Shown: positions 7,991 through 16,585, numbered from the stretch's first letter. The stretch is 64,000 nt of DNA from Sphingomonas azotifigens NBRC 15497 (GCF_002091475.1 NZ_BCTR01000050.1:1-64000); one strand, 5' to 3'. Numbers and translations: made by a program. Notes: generated by a model not told the origin, from the sequence alone.

Positions 7991-9643
7991 TCAAGATGCA
8001 GAGAACGGCACCGCCGGATAGGCCGTCAACACCTCGCCCAGCGCCGCCTTGAGCGGATCGAGCCAAGGCTCGAACGGCTTCCAGCCTTCCACGCCCTCGC
8101 GGAAAATGGGGCGTCGCACCTGTTCCGAACTCGCGGTACGCACCGCACGCGCGGTCTTGTAGAAGGACAGGCAGGCGGGCTCGAATTCCAGCCCGCAGGC
8201 CGCGAGCAGCGCGCGGACTTGCGCTTCGGTATCGTCCACCATCGCTTCGTAGAACACGCGGTGCACCCGCCCGGGCGCCACTGCATCGACATGCGCCATC
8301 AGCCGCACATAGTCACAATAATAGCGGCCCATGTCGTCCAGCGCATAGCTGAAGCCTTGGCCGCGGGCGAAATGCTGCTTGAAGTTGGAGAAGCAGCAGC
8401 CGAGCGGATGGCGGCGCGCGTCGATGATCCGCGCATTGGGCAGCGCCAGCAGGATCAGCGGCACATGCGCCCAGTTGTTGGGCAGCTTGTCGATGAAGAA
8501 CGGGCGGTCGGTGCGGCGCTGGATGCGCGTGCGGCGCAGATAGGCCTCGCCCAGCGCGCGCAGCGGCGCGCCACCGAGCTCGGCAAGCCCCGCGGGATAG
8601 CCGGCGATCTCGCGCGCCAGCACCGGCAGGTCGGCCAGCTCGGCGGTGCCTTCGACCTGGCTGTGGCTCGACAGGATCTGCTCGACCAGCGTCGACCCCG
8701 CGCGTGGCATGCCGAGGATGAAGATCGGGTCGGGTGCGGTGCAGCCCTGCCCGGTACGCGCCGCCAGCAGCCCGGGCGTGAGATGGGCGATATGCGCATC
8801 GACCAGCCGGGTCGTGTCCTCGGCAGCGTAGCGGAGCGACCGGCGGCGCAGCGCATTGCCGGCGGCATAATGCGCGAAGGCCGGCGCCGCCTGCCCCCGC
8901 TCCTCCAGCGCCTTGCCGAGCGCAAAATCGAGGTGGAAACGATCCTCCTCGGCAAGATCGGTGCCGGCAAGCGCCGCCGCCATCGCCGCGAGATCGGCGT
9001 CGTCGAAGCGCACCGTCTTGAGGTTGGCGAGGCTCCACCATGCCTCGCCGAGCGCCGGCATCAGCGCGATCGACTGGCGATAAGCCGCGACCGCGTCGGC
9101 CTGGCGGCCGACCGTCTTGAGCATATGGCCATAGCTCATCCACACACGCGGCTGGTTGGGCGCCTGTTCCAGCACGCGCTGGTAGAGGCCGATCGCCGCG
9201 TCGAAGTCGCCGAGTCGCGCATTCGCCGCCGCCTGAAGATTGGTATGGGTGGGATTGTCCGGCTCGTCAGCCAGCACGCGATCGAGCTCGGCCAGCGCCT
9301 CGACCGGGCGATTAAGCCGGTAGAGCACCAGCGCAAGGTTGGCGCGCGCCGGCGTGAAGCCGGGGGCGAGCTCCACCGCGCGGCGGAGCAGCGCCTCGGC
9401 ATCGCGGTACCGGCCGATCCGCCCGGCAAGCTCGGCGAACATCCGGATCGCGGCGACGTCGAACGGATCGTCCTTCAGATGCGCGCGCAGCAGCGGCTCG
9501 GCGACGTGCAGCTGGTTGTCGTGCAGCGCCAGCGCCGCGTCGATCAGCCGAGGTGGATAGCGCCCCGCGGTGGCGATCCAGCTTTGTGACGGGGCCGAAG
9601 CGTGCGGCTCGTCCGGGCCATGTTCTGCAACGGCGCTGGTCAT
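7991..9643 (-). CDS. TPR-repeat sulfotransferase family protein
   Basis: A 550-residue protein in two parts. The N-terminal ~260 residues are tetratricopeptide repeats (for example GRYRDAEALLRRAVELAPG and GDFDAAIGLYQRVLEQAPN). The C-terminal part is a sulfotransferase domain with the PAPS-binding 5'-phosphosulfate loop as FILGMPRAGSTLVEQIL, and a DARRHPLGCCFSNF segment matching the 3'-phosphate-binding region. It would transfer sulfate from PAPS to an acceptor presented by the TPRs. The ORF stays open upstream through the 97-bp repeat at 9670-9766, so an automated start could be too long. ATG 9643 (MTSAVAEHGP) lies just inside the repeat boundary and is preferred. It sits upstream of the TonB receptor on the same strand. 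Confidence 0.85.
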   Translation of the reverse strand: MTSAVAEHGPDEPHASAPSQSWIATAGRYPPRLIDAALALHDNQLHVAEPLLRAHLKDDPFDVAAIRMFAELAGRIGRYRDAEALLRRAVELAPGFTPARANLALVLYRLNRPVEALAELDRVLADEPDNPTHTNLQAAANARLGDFDAAIGLYQRVLEQAPNQPRVWMSYGHMLKTVGRQADAVAAYRQSIALMPALGEAWWSLANLKTVRFDDADLAAMAAALAGTDLAEEDRFHLDFALGKALEERGQAAPAFAHYAAGNALRRRSLRYAAEDTTRLVDAHIAHLTPGLLAARTGQGCTAPDPIFILGMPRAGSTLVEQILSSHSQVEGTAELADLPVLAREIAGYPAGLAELGGAPLRALGEAYLRRTRIQRRTDRPFFIDKLPNNWAHVPLILLALPNARIIDARRHPLGCCFSNFKQHFARGQGFSYALDDMGRYYCDYVRLMAHVDAVAPGRVHRVFYEAMVDDTEAQVRALLAACGLEFEPACLSFYKTARAVRTASSEQVRRPIFREGVEGWKPFEPWLDPLKAALGEVLTAYPAVPFSAS

Positions 9644-9669
9644 GCCGAGCGGCTCCCAGGCCACCCAAC

Positions 9670-9766
9670 CGTCATTCCCGCGGAGGCGGGGATCCATTGG
9701 CGCTGGTACCGCAGTTCTTTCCCCAAGCGCACTGGCCAATGGATTCCCGCCTCCGCGGGAATGACG
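9670..9766. repeat. 97-bp palindromic interspersed repeat, copy 1
   Basis: The two ends are inverted copies: CGTCATTCCCGCGGAGGCGG at the left and its near-exact reverse complement at the right, around a ~35-bp centre. Copies of almost identical length occur at 28154-28249 and 62186-62282. Translated, the arms give the familiar PAEAGIH and PASAGMT peptides that contaminate gene predictions. This is a REP-pair (REPIN-like) or small MITE-like element and it carries no gene. Confidence 0.85.
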
Positions 9767-9844
9767 TTCGATTTTGACATCGCTCGACGTCTGATCCTCA
9801 CTTTCCCGCGCACCGCGCAACCATCGGCGAGCGGGGCGCAGGGA

Positions 9845-10483
9845 TCAAGCCGGTTCGGCGGCCTTCTGCGCGGCGGCGACCAGCGCGTCGTCGAGCGCCC
9901 AGGCGCGCTTGTACGCCTCGCGGCTCTGCACGCGCTCGACATAGGCGAGGAACGAATCGCGCTTGGGAAGCATCCCGAACATGGTCAGCCAGCCGATCTG
10001 CGAACCGAGATACACGTCGGCCGCGGTGAAACGCGCGCCGGTCACATAGGACCGCGACGACAGCAGCCCGTCCAGCACCTCGACGACGAGATCGTAAGTA
10101 CCATAGCCGAACATCCGGCTCTTTTCCTCAGCCGCGACGAAGGCTGCAGCGTGGTTGGTCGCCGCCTGCTCCACCGGGCCCGCCGCGTAGAACAGCCAGC
10201 GATAATAGTCGGCCCGCTCCTCGGGCAGCGGCGCCAGACCCGCCTCGGGAAACGCCTCCGCCAGATAAGCGCAGATCGCAGCGCATTCGGTGACGACCTT
10301 GCCGTCATGGACGATGGCCGGCACCTTGCCCATCGGGTTGATCGCGCGATACGCCTCACCTTTCATCGTCGAGGCATAATCGAGCACCTCGACGCCATAA
10401 GTCGCGCCCACTTCCTCGAGCATCCAGCGCGCGATCCGGCCGCGCGACTGCGGGTTGGTGTAGAGAATCAGCTGGTCCGTCAT
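9845..10483 (-). CDS. Glutathione S-transferase family protein
   Basis: A 212-residue GST. The N-terminal thioredoxin-like domain (residues 1-80) carries ILYTNPQSRGRIARWMLEE and the GSH-contacting segment MGKVPAIVHDGKVVTECAAI, including the conserved cis-Pro. The helical C-terminal domain has the N-capping segment FTAADVYLGSQI. GSTs conjugate or isomerise electrophiles in the cytosol. The Ser in PQSRGR is a candidate catalytic residue. The gene stands alone between the repeat and the dienelactone hydrolase gene. Confidence 0.88.
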   Translation of the reverse strand: MTDQLILYTNPQSRGRIARWMLEEVGATYGVEVLDYASTMKGEAYRAINPMGKVPAIVHDGKVVTECAAICAYLAEAFPEAGLAPLPEERADYYRWLFYAAGPVEQAATNHAAAFVAAEEKSRMFGYGTYDLVVEVLDGLLSSRSYVTGARFTAADVYLGSQIGWLTMFGMLPKRDSFLAYVERVQSREAYKRAWALDDALVAAAQKAAEPA

Positions 10484-10561
10484 GGCCCCGTACCCCTGTT
10501 GCTCCCGACTCGATCGGCCGGGAACAAGAAGGGAACACGAAACCGCCAGCAGGTCAACCGG

Positions 10562-11425
10562 TCAGAGGCTGGCGAAGGTCGCGAGCAGGCGGTCCCAGGC
10601 ACGATCGGCCTGCGCGGCGTTGTAGACGCGGCTGTCCGGCGGGCACCAGCCGTGCATCGTGCCGGCATAGACCTCGATCTCCGCCGGGACTTTTGCCGCG
10701 GCGAAGGCCGTACGCAGTGCGTCCTTGTCGCCGGGAGCGCGCGCGTCGTCATTCTCGGCGATGGCAAACAGGTAGCGTCCCTGCAGCTGCGGCGCGAGCT
10801 TGTGCGGACTGTCGGCCGCCTCGGTCACCAGCGGCGCGCCGTGGAAGCTGCCCCCGGCCTTCACCCGGCCGGATAGCGCGGCGGCGGTGCGCACGACAAA
10901 CGGTCCGCCCATGCAATAACCGGTGCTGCCCATGCCGCGCTTGGTGTCGACCTCCGGCTGCGCGTCGAGGAAGGCGGCGAAGGTCTTCGCGTCGGCGGTG
11001 ATCGCCGCCGGGGTGAGCGGTTCGCGCCACGGCATGATCATCGCGCGCACCTCGGGCTGGTCGAACGACTGGCCGGGCTTGAGGAACGGTGCCTTGGTCG
11101 AGCGGTAGAACTGGTTGACGGTCAGGACCGCATAGCCCGATTGCGCCAGCCGATCGGCCATCTGCCGGAAGGCGGGACGGAGCCCCATGATGTCGGGCCA
11201 GACCAGCACCGCGGGGTGCCGGCCGCTGGTAGGCGCGACGAAATAGGCATCGGCGGTGCCGTCGGCGGTCTTGATGGTGACGTCGCGCCCCTGCACCGCC
11301 GCAGCATTGGCGGGACTGGGCAGGATGGCCATGATTCCGGTCGCGGCTGCGGCGGCGGTGAAGCCGCGGCGGGTCAGGCCGCCCAGCACGCGATCGTTTT
11401 CGGCTGCGGTATGCTCGTCACACAT
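10562..11425 (-). CDS. Tat-exported dienelactone hydrolase family protein
   Basis: A 287-residue alpha/beta hydrolase of the dienelactone hydrolase family. The N-terminus has the twin-arginine motif LTRRGFTAA followed by a hydrophobic stretch ending PANAAA, so the folded protein is probably exported by Tat. The nucleophile elbow is GYCMGG, with Cys replacing Ser as in true dienelactone hydrolases. An Asp lies in DDARAPGDKD and a His in GTMHGWCPP. The ATG at 11425 is set by AGGAGGA seven bases upstream; the extra upstream residues are ignored. The substrate is unknown, since many family members are general carboxylesterases. Confidence 0.85.
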   Translation of the reverse strand: MCDEHTAAENDRVLGGLTRRGFTAAAAATGIMAILPSPANAAAVQGRDVTIKTADGTADAYFVAPTSGRHPAVLVWPDIMGLRPAFRQMADRLAQSGYAVLTVNQFYRSTKAPFLKPGQSFDQPEVRAMIMPWREPLTPAAITADAKTFAAFLDAQPEVDTKRGMGSTGYCMGGPFVVRTAAALSGRVKAGGSFHGAPLVTEAADSPHKLAPQLQGRYLFAIAENDDARAPGDKDALRTAFAAAKVPAEIEVYAGTMHGWCPPDSRVYNAAQADRAWDRLLATFASL

Positions 11426-11461
11426 GGCGATCCTCCTCCTGTCGGGGCTCTTTGACACGAC

Positions 11462-11604
11462 TCACCCTCACCCTCCCCACCGCCTCCGGCGGCGGGTCCC
11501 CTCCCTCTCCCGCAGGCGGGAGAGGAGCCATTGAATCCCTCTCCCGCAGGCGGGAGAGGGAGGGAGGCGCGGAGCGCCGGAAGGGTGAGGGTGATGAAGG
11601 TCCA
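11462..11604. repeat. Paired C-rich hairpin element
   Basis: Two near-identical hairpins (CCTCTCCCGC-AG-GCGGGAGAGG at 11504-11525 and the same with one extra pair at 11537-11560) are flanked by inverted CTCACCCTCACC / GGGTGAGGGTG outer arms. The arrangement matches the paired elements at 48995-49110 and 59023-59177. It fills most of the gap between two divergently placed genes and encodes nothing. Confidence 0.7.
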
Positions 11605-11661
11605 TCACCCAAGCGCTTGATACCGCACCCGATCGCCCCCGCAAAGCTGCCCCAACAAGCA

Positions 11662-11698
11662 GAACGGGCCCCGGCGCAGAATGCGCCGAGGCCCGCTC
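11662..11698 (-). terminator. Probable terminator of the TrcR-like gene
   Basis: A long imperfect inverted repeat (GAGCGGGCC..GCGCA / TGCGCC..GGCCCGTTC) lies 23 bp after the stop codon. On the minus strand it is followed by a weakly T-rich TGCTTGTT. The stem is strong but the T tract is poor, as is usual in high-GC genomes. Confidence 0.55.
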
Positions 11699-11720
11699 AT
11701 TCACGCCCGGGAAGGCGATC

Positions 11721-12389
11721 TCAATGCTTGAACAGGCTCTCCGCCGTATGCTCGATCGGCCCGGCTTCCTGCGCCTCGGGCACATGGCTCGCGGCATAGC
11801 GCTCGGCGCGGAGCTGCTCGATCAGCGCCTCGCGGTCGCCCTCGAGGCGGGTATCGGTCGGCGCCTCGATGCCGGCGGCCTTGGCGGCCTTTGCCACCAG
11901 CGCGTCCAGCTCGCGCTGCGAGCACAGGCCGAGCGTCACCGGGTCCTTCGGGACGATGTTGCCGATGTTCCAGTGGGTGCGGTCGCGGATCGCGGCGATG
12001 GTGGTGCGGGTGGTACCGATCAGCTTGCCGATCGCGCCGTCCGACACTTCCGGATGGTTGCGCAGGATCCAGGCGATGCCGTCCGGCTTGTCCTGGCGCT
12101 TGGAGACCGGCGTGTAGCGCGGGCCCTTGGTGCGGCGGACCTGCTCGGGGCCCTTCTGCATCTTGAGGACGTAATTGGGGTTCGCCTGCCCCTTCTCGAT
12201 CTCGTCCATCGTCAGTTCGTGCGCGCGCACCGGATCGCGGCCGGTGAGCTTGGTCGCGGCGGTATCGTCGGCGATCGCCTGCACTTCGAGGATGTGGAGA
12301 CCGCAGAACTCGGCGATCTGCTCGAACGACAGCGACGTGTTGTCGACCAGCCAGGAAGCGGTCGCGTGCGGCATCAGCGGCTGGGCCAC
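11721..12389 (-). CDS. DUF1013 / TrcR-like cell-cycle regulator
   Basis: A 222-residue protein starting MAQPLMPHATASWLVDNTSL, the conserved N-terminus of DUF1013 proteins, now often annotated as TrcR-like transcriptional regulators and largely confined to alphaproteobacteria. The segment SLSFEQIAEFCGLHILEVQA (residues ~20-40) and another near DGAIGKLIGTTRTTIAAIRDRTHW (~125-150) look like helix-turn-helix units. The start is GTG at 12389, with GGAG seven bases upstream; the downstream ATG would remove the conserved MAQPL. It stands alone with its own terminator. The family is clear; the regulatory targets are not visible here. Confidence 0.82.
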   Translation of the reverse strand: MAQPLMPHATASWLVDNTSLSFEQIAEFCGLHILEVQAIADDTAATKLTGRDPVRAHELTMDEIEKGQANPNYVLKMQKGPEQVRRTKGPRYTPVSKRQDKPDGIAWILRNHPEVSDGAIGKLIGTTRTTIAAIRDRTHWNIGNIVPKDPVTLGLCSQRELDALVAKAAKAAGIEAPTDTRLEGDREALIEQLRAERYAASHVPEAQEAGPIEHTAESLFKH

Positions 12390-12493
12390 GGTGGATCTCC
12401 GGAACTTGAAACAATAAGGGCCGCCCATCACGGGCGGCCACACATGGTCTTGATGTAGGGGAGCTTGCCCGCCGGAGCAAGCGTTTCCGCGAT

Positions 12494-13516
12494 TCAGGCG
12501 GCGACCTTCTCGCGGTGGATCGGCACCAGGGCGTTGAGGAACTGGCGCGCGCTCGCCTCCCAGGTGAAGCTGCGACCATAGGCGGCGCAGGCAGCGCGAT
12601 CGAGCGCCAGCGCCTTGTCGATCGCGGTGCCGAGGTCCTCGTCCATCACCCCCGTCTCGGGCGTGAGCACGTCGACCGGCCCGGTCACCGGATAGGCGGC
12701 GACCGGCGTGCCGCAGGCCAGCGCCTCGATCATCACCAGCCCGAAGGTATCGGTGCGGCTCGGGAAGACGAACACGTCCGCCGCGGCATAGGCGCTGGCG
12801 AGATCGGCACCGAACTGGGCGCCGAGGAACAGCACGTTCGGATATTTCGCCTCCAGCATCGCGCGCGCGGGGCCGTCGCCCACCACCACCTTGGTGCCCG
12901 GCCGATCGACGCTGAGAAACGCCTCGAGATTCTTCTCCACCGCCACCCGGCCGACATAGAGCATCACCGGCCCCGCCAGCCCCGCCATGCGCGGATGCGG
13001 GGCAAGGCCCGGATGAAAGTTGGCGAGATCGACGCCGCGGCCCCAGTGGCGCACCTGGGTGAGGCCGTGATCGACCAGCGACTGGCGGATCGACGCGGTC
13101 GAGGCGAGAATCGTGGAGCTCGGCGTGTGGAACCAGCGGATATAGCGCCAGATCCACTCGGCCGGCACGCCCGAGCGGGCCGAGACATAGTCGGGGAACT
13201 GGGTGTGATAGGCGGTGGTGAACGGCCGCTTGTTGCGCAGGCACCAGCGCCGCGCGGCGACGCACAGCGGCCCCTCGGTGGCGAGATGAATCGCGTTGGG
13301 GGCGAACTCCTCGAGCATCGCGCCGACCGCCGCCACGCTGGTGATCGCCAGCCGGATTTCGGGATAGGTGGGGCACGGCAGCGAATAGAATTTGTCGGGC
13401 GAGACCACCATCACCTGATGGCCCTGGCTCTCCAGCACCCGCCGCACCGATTGGAGCGTGCGGACGACGCCGTTGACCTGGGGCTCCCAGGCATCGGTCA
13501 CGATTGCGATACGCAC
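12494..13516 (-). CDS. GT4-family glycosyltransferase
   Basis: About 340 residues with a GT-B fold. The N-terminus is VRIAIVTDAWEPQVNGVVRT, typical of MgtA/SQD2-like glycosyltransferases that glycosylate lipids. The C-terminal nucleotide-sugar site is SRTDTFGLVMIEALACGTPV, holding the E-x7-E signature, preceded by YVGRVAVEKNLEAF and VVGDGPAR. GTG 13516 matches the family N-terminus. A GTG at 13543 overlaps the upstream stop as GTGA and is a possible alternative. It is cotranscribed with the upstream metallophosphoesterase, so the pair may build a membrane glycolipid. The sugar and acceptor are unknown. Confidence 0.85.
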   Translation of the reverse strand: MRIAIVTDAWEPQVNGVVRTLQSVRRVLESQGHQVMVVSPDKFYSLPCPTYPEIRLAITSVAAVGAMLEEFAPNAIHLATEGPLCVAARRWCLRNKRPFTTAYHTQFPDYVSARSGVPAEWIWRYIRWFHTPSSTILASTASIRQSLVDHGLTQVRHWGRGVDLANFHPGLAPHPRMAGLAGPVMLYVGRVAVEKNLEAFLSVDRPGTKVVVGDGPARAMLEAKYPNVLFLGAQFGADLASAYAAADVFVFPSRTDTFGLVMIEALACGTPVAAYPVTGPVDVLTPETGVMDEDLGTAIDKALALDRAACAAYGRSFTWEASARQFLNALVPIHREKVAA

Positions 13517-13539
13517 GGCCTCGTCCCCCGCCGCTGCCG

Positions 13540-14418
13540 TCACGCCGCCGCCAGTCTGACCTCGGACTCCGGCTGCGACTCGCGCGCTGCCATCTCGTCG
13601 GCCCAGTGGAGGATTTCCATGGACCCGTCGTAATGCTCCACCAGCGCAGTGCAACCCTCTACCCAATCGCCATCGTTATAATAGGCGACGCCGTCGATCG
13701 GCCGGATCTCCGCCTTGTGGATATGCCCGGCGATCACCCCATCGACGCCGCGGGCGCCGGCTTCGCGCGCGACGATTTCCTCGAACTTGGAGATGAAGGA
13801 CACCGCGTTCTTCACCTTCTGCTTGGCGTATTTCGAGAGCGACCAATAGGGCAGCCCCATCCAGCGCCGCACCGTGTTGAGCCAGCGGTTGAGCGTCATC
13901 ATCATCTCGTACGCGGCGTCGCCCAGATGCGCGAGCCAGCGGTGCGACATGGTGATCGCGTCGAACTCGTCGCCGTGGAGCACCAGCAGGCGGCGGCCGT
14001 CGGCGGTGGTGTGGATCGCCTGGCGCTTGATCTTCACGCCGCCGAAATCGAGCCCGGTGAACTGGCGGAACATCTCGTCATGGTTGCCGGGAATATAGAC
14101 GATCTCGGTGCCGCGCTTCGCCCGCTTGAGCACGCGCCAGACGATGTCGTTGTGCGTCGCAGGCCAATAAAAGCGCTTCTTCATCGCCCAGCCGTCGATG
14201 ATGTCGCCCACCAGATACATGATGTCGCTGTCGACATGGTCGAGGAAGTCGATCAGCATTTCGGCATTGCATCCGCGCGTGCCGAGATGGACATCGGAAA
14301 TCCAGATCGCGCGATATTTGCGACGCGCGTCGATCGGACGTTCCGGAATCGTGGGGGTCGCCGCGTGAAAGTCCGCGAGACCCGCGACATCGAACGAAAG
14401 CCTGGTGATCGTGGCCAT
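13540..14418 (-). CDS. LpxH-like metallophosphoesterase (COG2908 type)
   Basis: A 292-residue calcineurin-like phosphoesterase with WISDVHLGTRG, VGDIIDGW, PGNHDEMFR, LHGDEFDA and AGHIHKAE in order, so the di-metal site is complete. It resembles UDP-2,3-diacylglucosamine pyrophosphatase homologues but is longer than the ~240-residue LpxH. Alphaproteobacteria generally use LpxI for that step, and sphingomonads carry glycosphingolipid in place of LPS. A different pyrophosphate or phospholipid substrate is therefore likely. The stop overlaps or nearly abuts the glycosyltransferase start, indicating translational coupling. ATG 14418 is preferred to a TTG six bases upstream. Confidence 0.82.
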   Translation of the reverse strand: MATITRLSFDVAGLADFHAATPTIPERPIDARRKYRAIWISDVHLGTRGCNAEMLIDFLDHVDSDIMYLVGDIIDGWAMKKRFYWPATHNDIVWRVLKRAKRGTEIVYIPGNHDEMFRQFTGLDFGGVKIKRQAIHTTADGRRLLVLHGDEFDAITMSHRWLAHLGDAAYEMMMTLNRWLNTVRRWMGLPYWSLSKYAKQKVKNAVSFISKFEEIVAREAGARGVDGVIAGHIHKAEIRPIDGVAYYNDGDWVEGCTALVEHYDGSMEILHWADEMAARESQPESEVRLAAA

Positions 14419-14607
14419 TGCCAAGTTCCCGTGCAGCTACCCTGTGCAGAGACTCGCCTATGGCGCGGCATTGTTACAAATCGAATCGTTGGGATTTCAT
14501 GCGATTGTCACAGTTGCGCATCGGCTGTGCCATGGCACAACAATTCGCCGTGCCGGCTGCCTTGCTCGGCAACCGGCTCTACAATGCGGTGGGGGAGGAA
14601 GAGTCGA

Positions 14608-15039
14608 ATGCCGGTGCAATCGCTGCGGGAAATCACCCGCGACATTCTGGGCATGACCGAACAGATCCTGCGCGCCGGCACACCCCCGATCGATCAGCAG
14701 CACCTCGCCGATCTGCGCAAGAAGGTGGCACTGGCGCACAACGACTTCTTCGCCGAGCAGGAGCGCGTGCTGCTGCGGCCGCTGCGGCAGAGCGGCGATC
14801 CTGCGCTCGCCGCCATCGCCCGCTGCTGCGTCGAGCGCGACCTCGAGGGGCGACAACTGGGGCTGGTCCACTACCAACGCTGGACGCTCGCGCGGATTGT
14901 CGACGACCCCGCCGGCTACCGCGAGGAGGTGCGCAATATCCTACGCTGGATGGAAGCTCGGGTGGTCTATGCCGAACAGACCGCCTATCCGGCCCTCGTG
15001 AAAATCATTTCATCTACACAACGGCACCCAGCGGTTTGA
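14608..15039 (+). CDS. Hypothetical hemerythrin-like helical protein A
   Basis: A 143-residue all-helical protein with no recognised name. It contains AHNDFFAEQERVLLRPL near residue 45 and VYAEQTAYPALVKI near residue 120. These resemble the H-x3-E and E-x4-P helices of hemerythrin HHE domains, but some expected His ligands are missing. It is followed by a similar 140-residue protein 33 bp downstream, which suggests a duplicated pair. AGGA lies eight bases before ATG 14608. Iron binding is a guess; it could be a non-metal four-helix bundle. Confidence 0.55.
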   Translation: MPVQSLREITRDILGMTEQILRAGTPPIDQQHLADLRKKVALAHNDFFAEQERVLLRPLRQSGDPALAAIARCCVERDLEGRQLGLVHYQRWTLARIVDDPAGYREEVRNILRWMEARVVYAEQTAYPALVKIISSTQRHPAV

Positions 15040-15072
15040 AACGCCGCTAGAATGACCTCAGGAAGGACCCTG

Positions 15073-15495
15073 ATGCCATTCACTACCCTGTTCGCTTGCA
15101 CCCAAGACCTCACCGACGCCGCCACGGCCCTGCTGCAACTCGATGCCCGACCGGCACCCGCCGCGCTCGACGCGGCCCGCACCCGGCTGATCGAGGCGAT
15201 GCGCATCCACACCGCGACCAAGGACCGGCTGCTGCTCTCCGTGCTCCGCGAAAGCGAGGATTGCGCGCATCTGGGGATGGCGCGCCGCACCACCGAGCAG
15301 GACCTCGAATGGCGGCAGCGCACGCTCGATCATTTCGCCGCCTGGCCGCTCCGCGCCGTGCTGGCGGACCCGCAGGGGCATCATCGGGCAACCCAGCGGC
15401 TGCTGCGCCTGTTCGAACGCCGGGTCGCGCATCAGGAGCAGTTGCTGCTGCCGATGGCACACGAGGCGCTGTCGCAGCGCCGCCGCGCGGCCTGA
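15073..15495 (+). CDS. Hypothetical hemerythrin-like helical protein B
   Basis: A 140-residue helical protein that looks like a diverged sister of the preceding gene. It keeps more potential ligands: MRIHTATKDRLLLSVL (residues ~48-63), PQGHHRATQRLLRLFE (~105-120) and VAHQEQLLLPMAHEAL (~121-136). The last closely follows the HHE pattern H-x3-E..LxP. AGGAAGG lies six bases before ATG 15073, so this start is preferred over the one at 15052. It abuts the converging quinone oxidoreductase gene with no gap. Confidence 0.55.
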   Translation: MPFTTLFACTQDLTDAATALLQLDARPAPAALDAARTRLIEAMRIHTATKDRLLLSVLRESEDCAHLGMARRTTEQDLEWRQRTLDHFAAWPLRAVLADPQGHHRATQRLLRLFERRVAHQEQLLLPMAHEALSQRRRAA

Positions 15496-16506
15496 TCAGG
15501 CGGACTGGTCGCCGATCGTCAGCACGATCTTGCCGACATGCTCGCCCGCTTCCATCCGCCGGTGCGCCTCGGGCGCCTGCGCCAGCGGGTAGGTGCGGTC
15601 GATCACCGGCCGCAGCTTGCCCTCGGCGACGAGCGGCCACACGTTCCGGCGCAGCTCGTCCGCCAGTAGCGACTTGAACTCCACCGAGCGGGGCCGCAGC
15701 GTCGATCCGGTGAGCGTCAGCCGGCGCCGCATCACGTCCCACACCGGGATGGTGGCGGTCGCCCCGCCCTGTACCGCGATCGAGATGTGGCGGCCGTCCT
15801 CGGCCAGGCACTGAAGGTTGCGCGCGACATAGTCGCCGCCGACCATGTCGATCACGATCTGCACGCCCTTGCCGCCGGTGAAGGCCTTCACTTCCTCGAC
15901 AAAGTCCTGCGTCTTGTAGTTGACCGCAAGGTCGGCGCCGAGATCGCGCGCCGCGGCGCATTTCGCATCCGATCCGGCGGTGACCAGGACGGTCAACCCG
16001 AACAGCTTGCCGAGCAGGATCGCCATCGTGCCGATGCCGCTGGTGCCGCCATGGACCAGCACGCTCTCGCCCGGCTGCGCCCAGCCGCGATCGAACAGGT
16101 TCGACCAGACGGTGAACAGCGTCTCGGGCAGCGCCGCCGCCTCGACGAGGCTCAGCCCCTCGGGCACTTCCAGGCACTGGCCGGCCGGTGCCACCGCAAA
16201 TTCGGCATAAGCCCCGCCCGCGATCAGCGCGCAAACCTGTTTGCCGAGCAGCGAGTCGTCGGTGCCTTCGCCCAGCGCGACCACCGTGCCGGCGATCTCC
16301 ATGCCGAGGATCGAGGGCGCACCCGGCGGCGGCGGATATTTCCCCTGCCGCTGCAGCACTTCCGGCCGGTTCACGCCCGCCGCCGCGACTCGCACCAGCA
16401 GCTCGCCCGCCCCCGGCTTGGGGATCGGTCGCGCTACCGGTACGAGGACTTCGGGGCCGCCCGGCGCATCAGGATCGATGGCCAGCATCATTTCGGCTGC
16501 GATCAT
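15496..16506 (-). CDS. NAD(P)H:quinone oxidoreductase, PIG3 type
   Basis: A 336-residue medium-chain dehydrogenase/reductase without the catalytic or structural zinc ligands. Key segments are AAGVNRPEVLQRQGKYPPPP (typical of PIG3/TP53I3 quinone oxidoreductases), ILGMEIAGTV, and the Rossmann glycines in VLVHGGTSGIGTMAI. It ends near HVGKIVLTI. It should reduce quinones with NADPH in the cytosol. The start at ATG 16506 (MIAAEMMLAI) is preferred; the open frame extends 27 codons further without family support. It is divergent from the DUF1192 gene. Confidence 0.88.
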   Translation of the reverse strand: MIAAEMMLAIDPDAPGGPEVLVPVARPIPKPGAGELLVRVAAAGVNRPEVLQRQGKYPPPPGAPSILGMEIAGTVVALGEGTDDSLLGKQVCALIAGGAYAEFAVAPAGQCLEVPEGLSLVEAAALPETLFTVWSNLFDRGWAQPGESVLVHGGTSGIGTMAILLGKLFGLTVLVTAGSDAKCAAARDLGADLAVNYKTQDFVEEVKAFTGGKGVQIVIDMVGGDYVARNLQCLAEDGRHISIAVQGGATATIPVWDVMRRRLTLTGSTLRPRSVEFKSLLADELRRNVWPLVAEGKLRPVIDRTYPLAQAPEAHRRMEAGEHVGKIVLTIGDQSA

Positions 16507-16585
16507 TCGGTTCGTCGCTTTTTGGACTAAGGGGAACTCCGGCGCCTTATTGACATCGACCTCCCCAGGGTCAACGTTTCGTCGC

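Noticed and set aside
9644-9820. N-terminal extension of the TPR-sulfotransferase
   Set aside because: These codons translate the 97-bp palindromic repeat, so the real start is at 9643.
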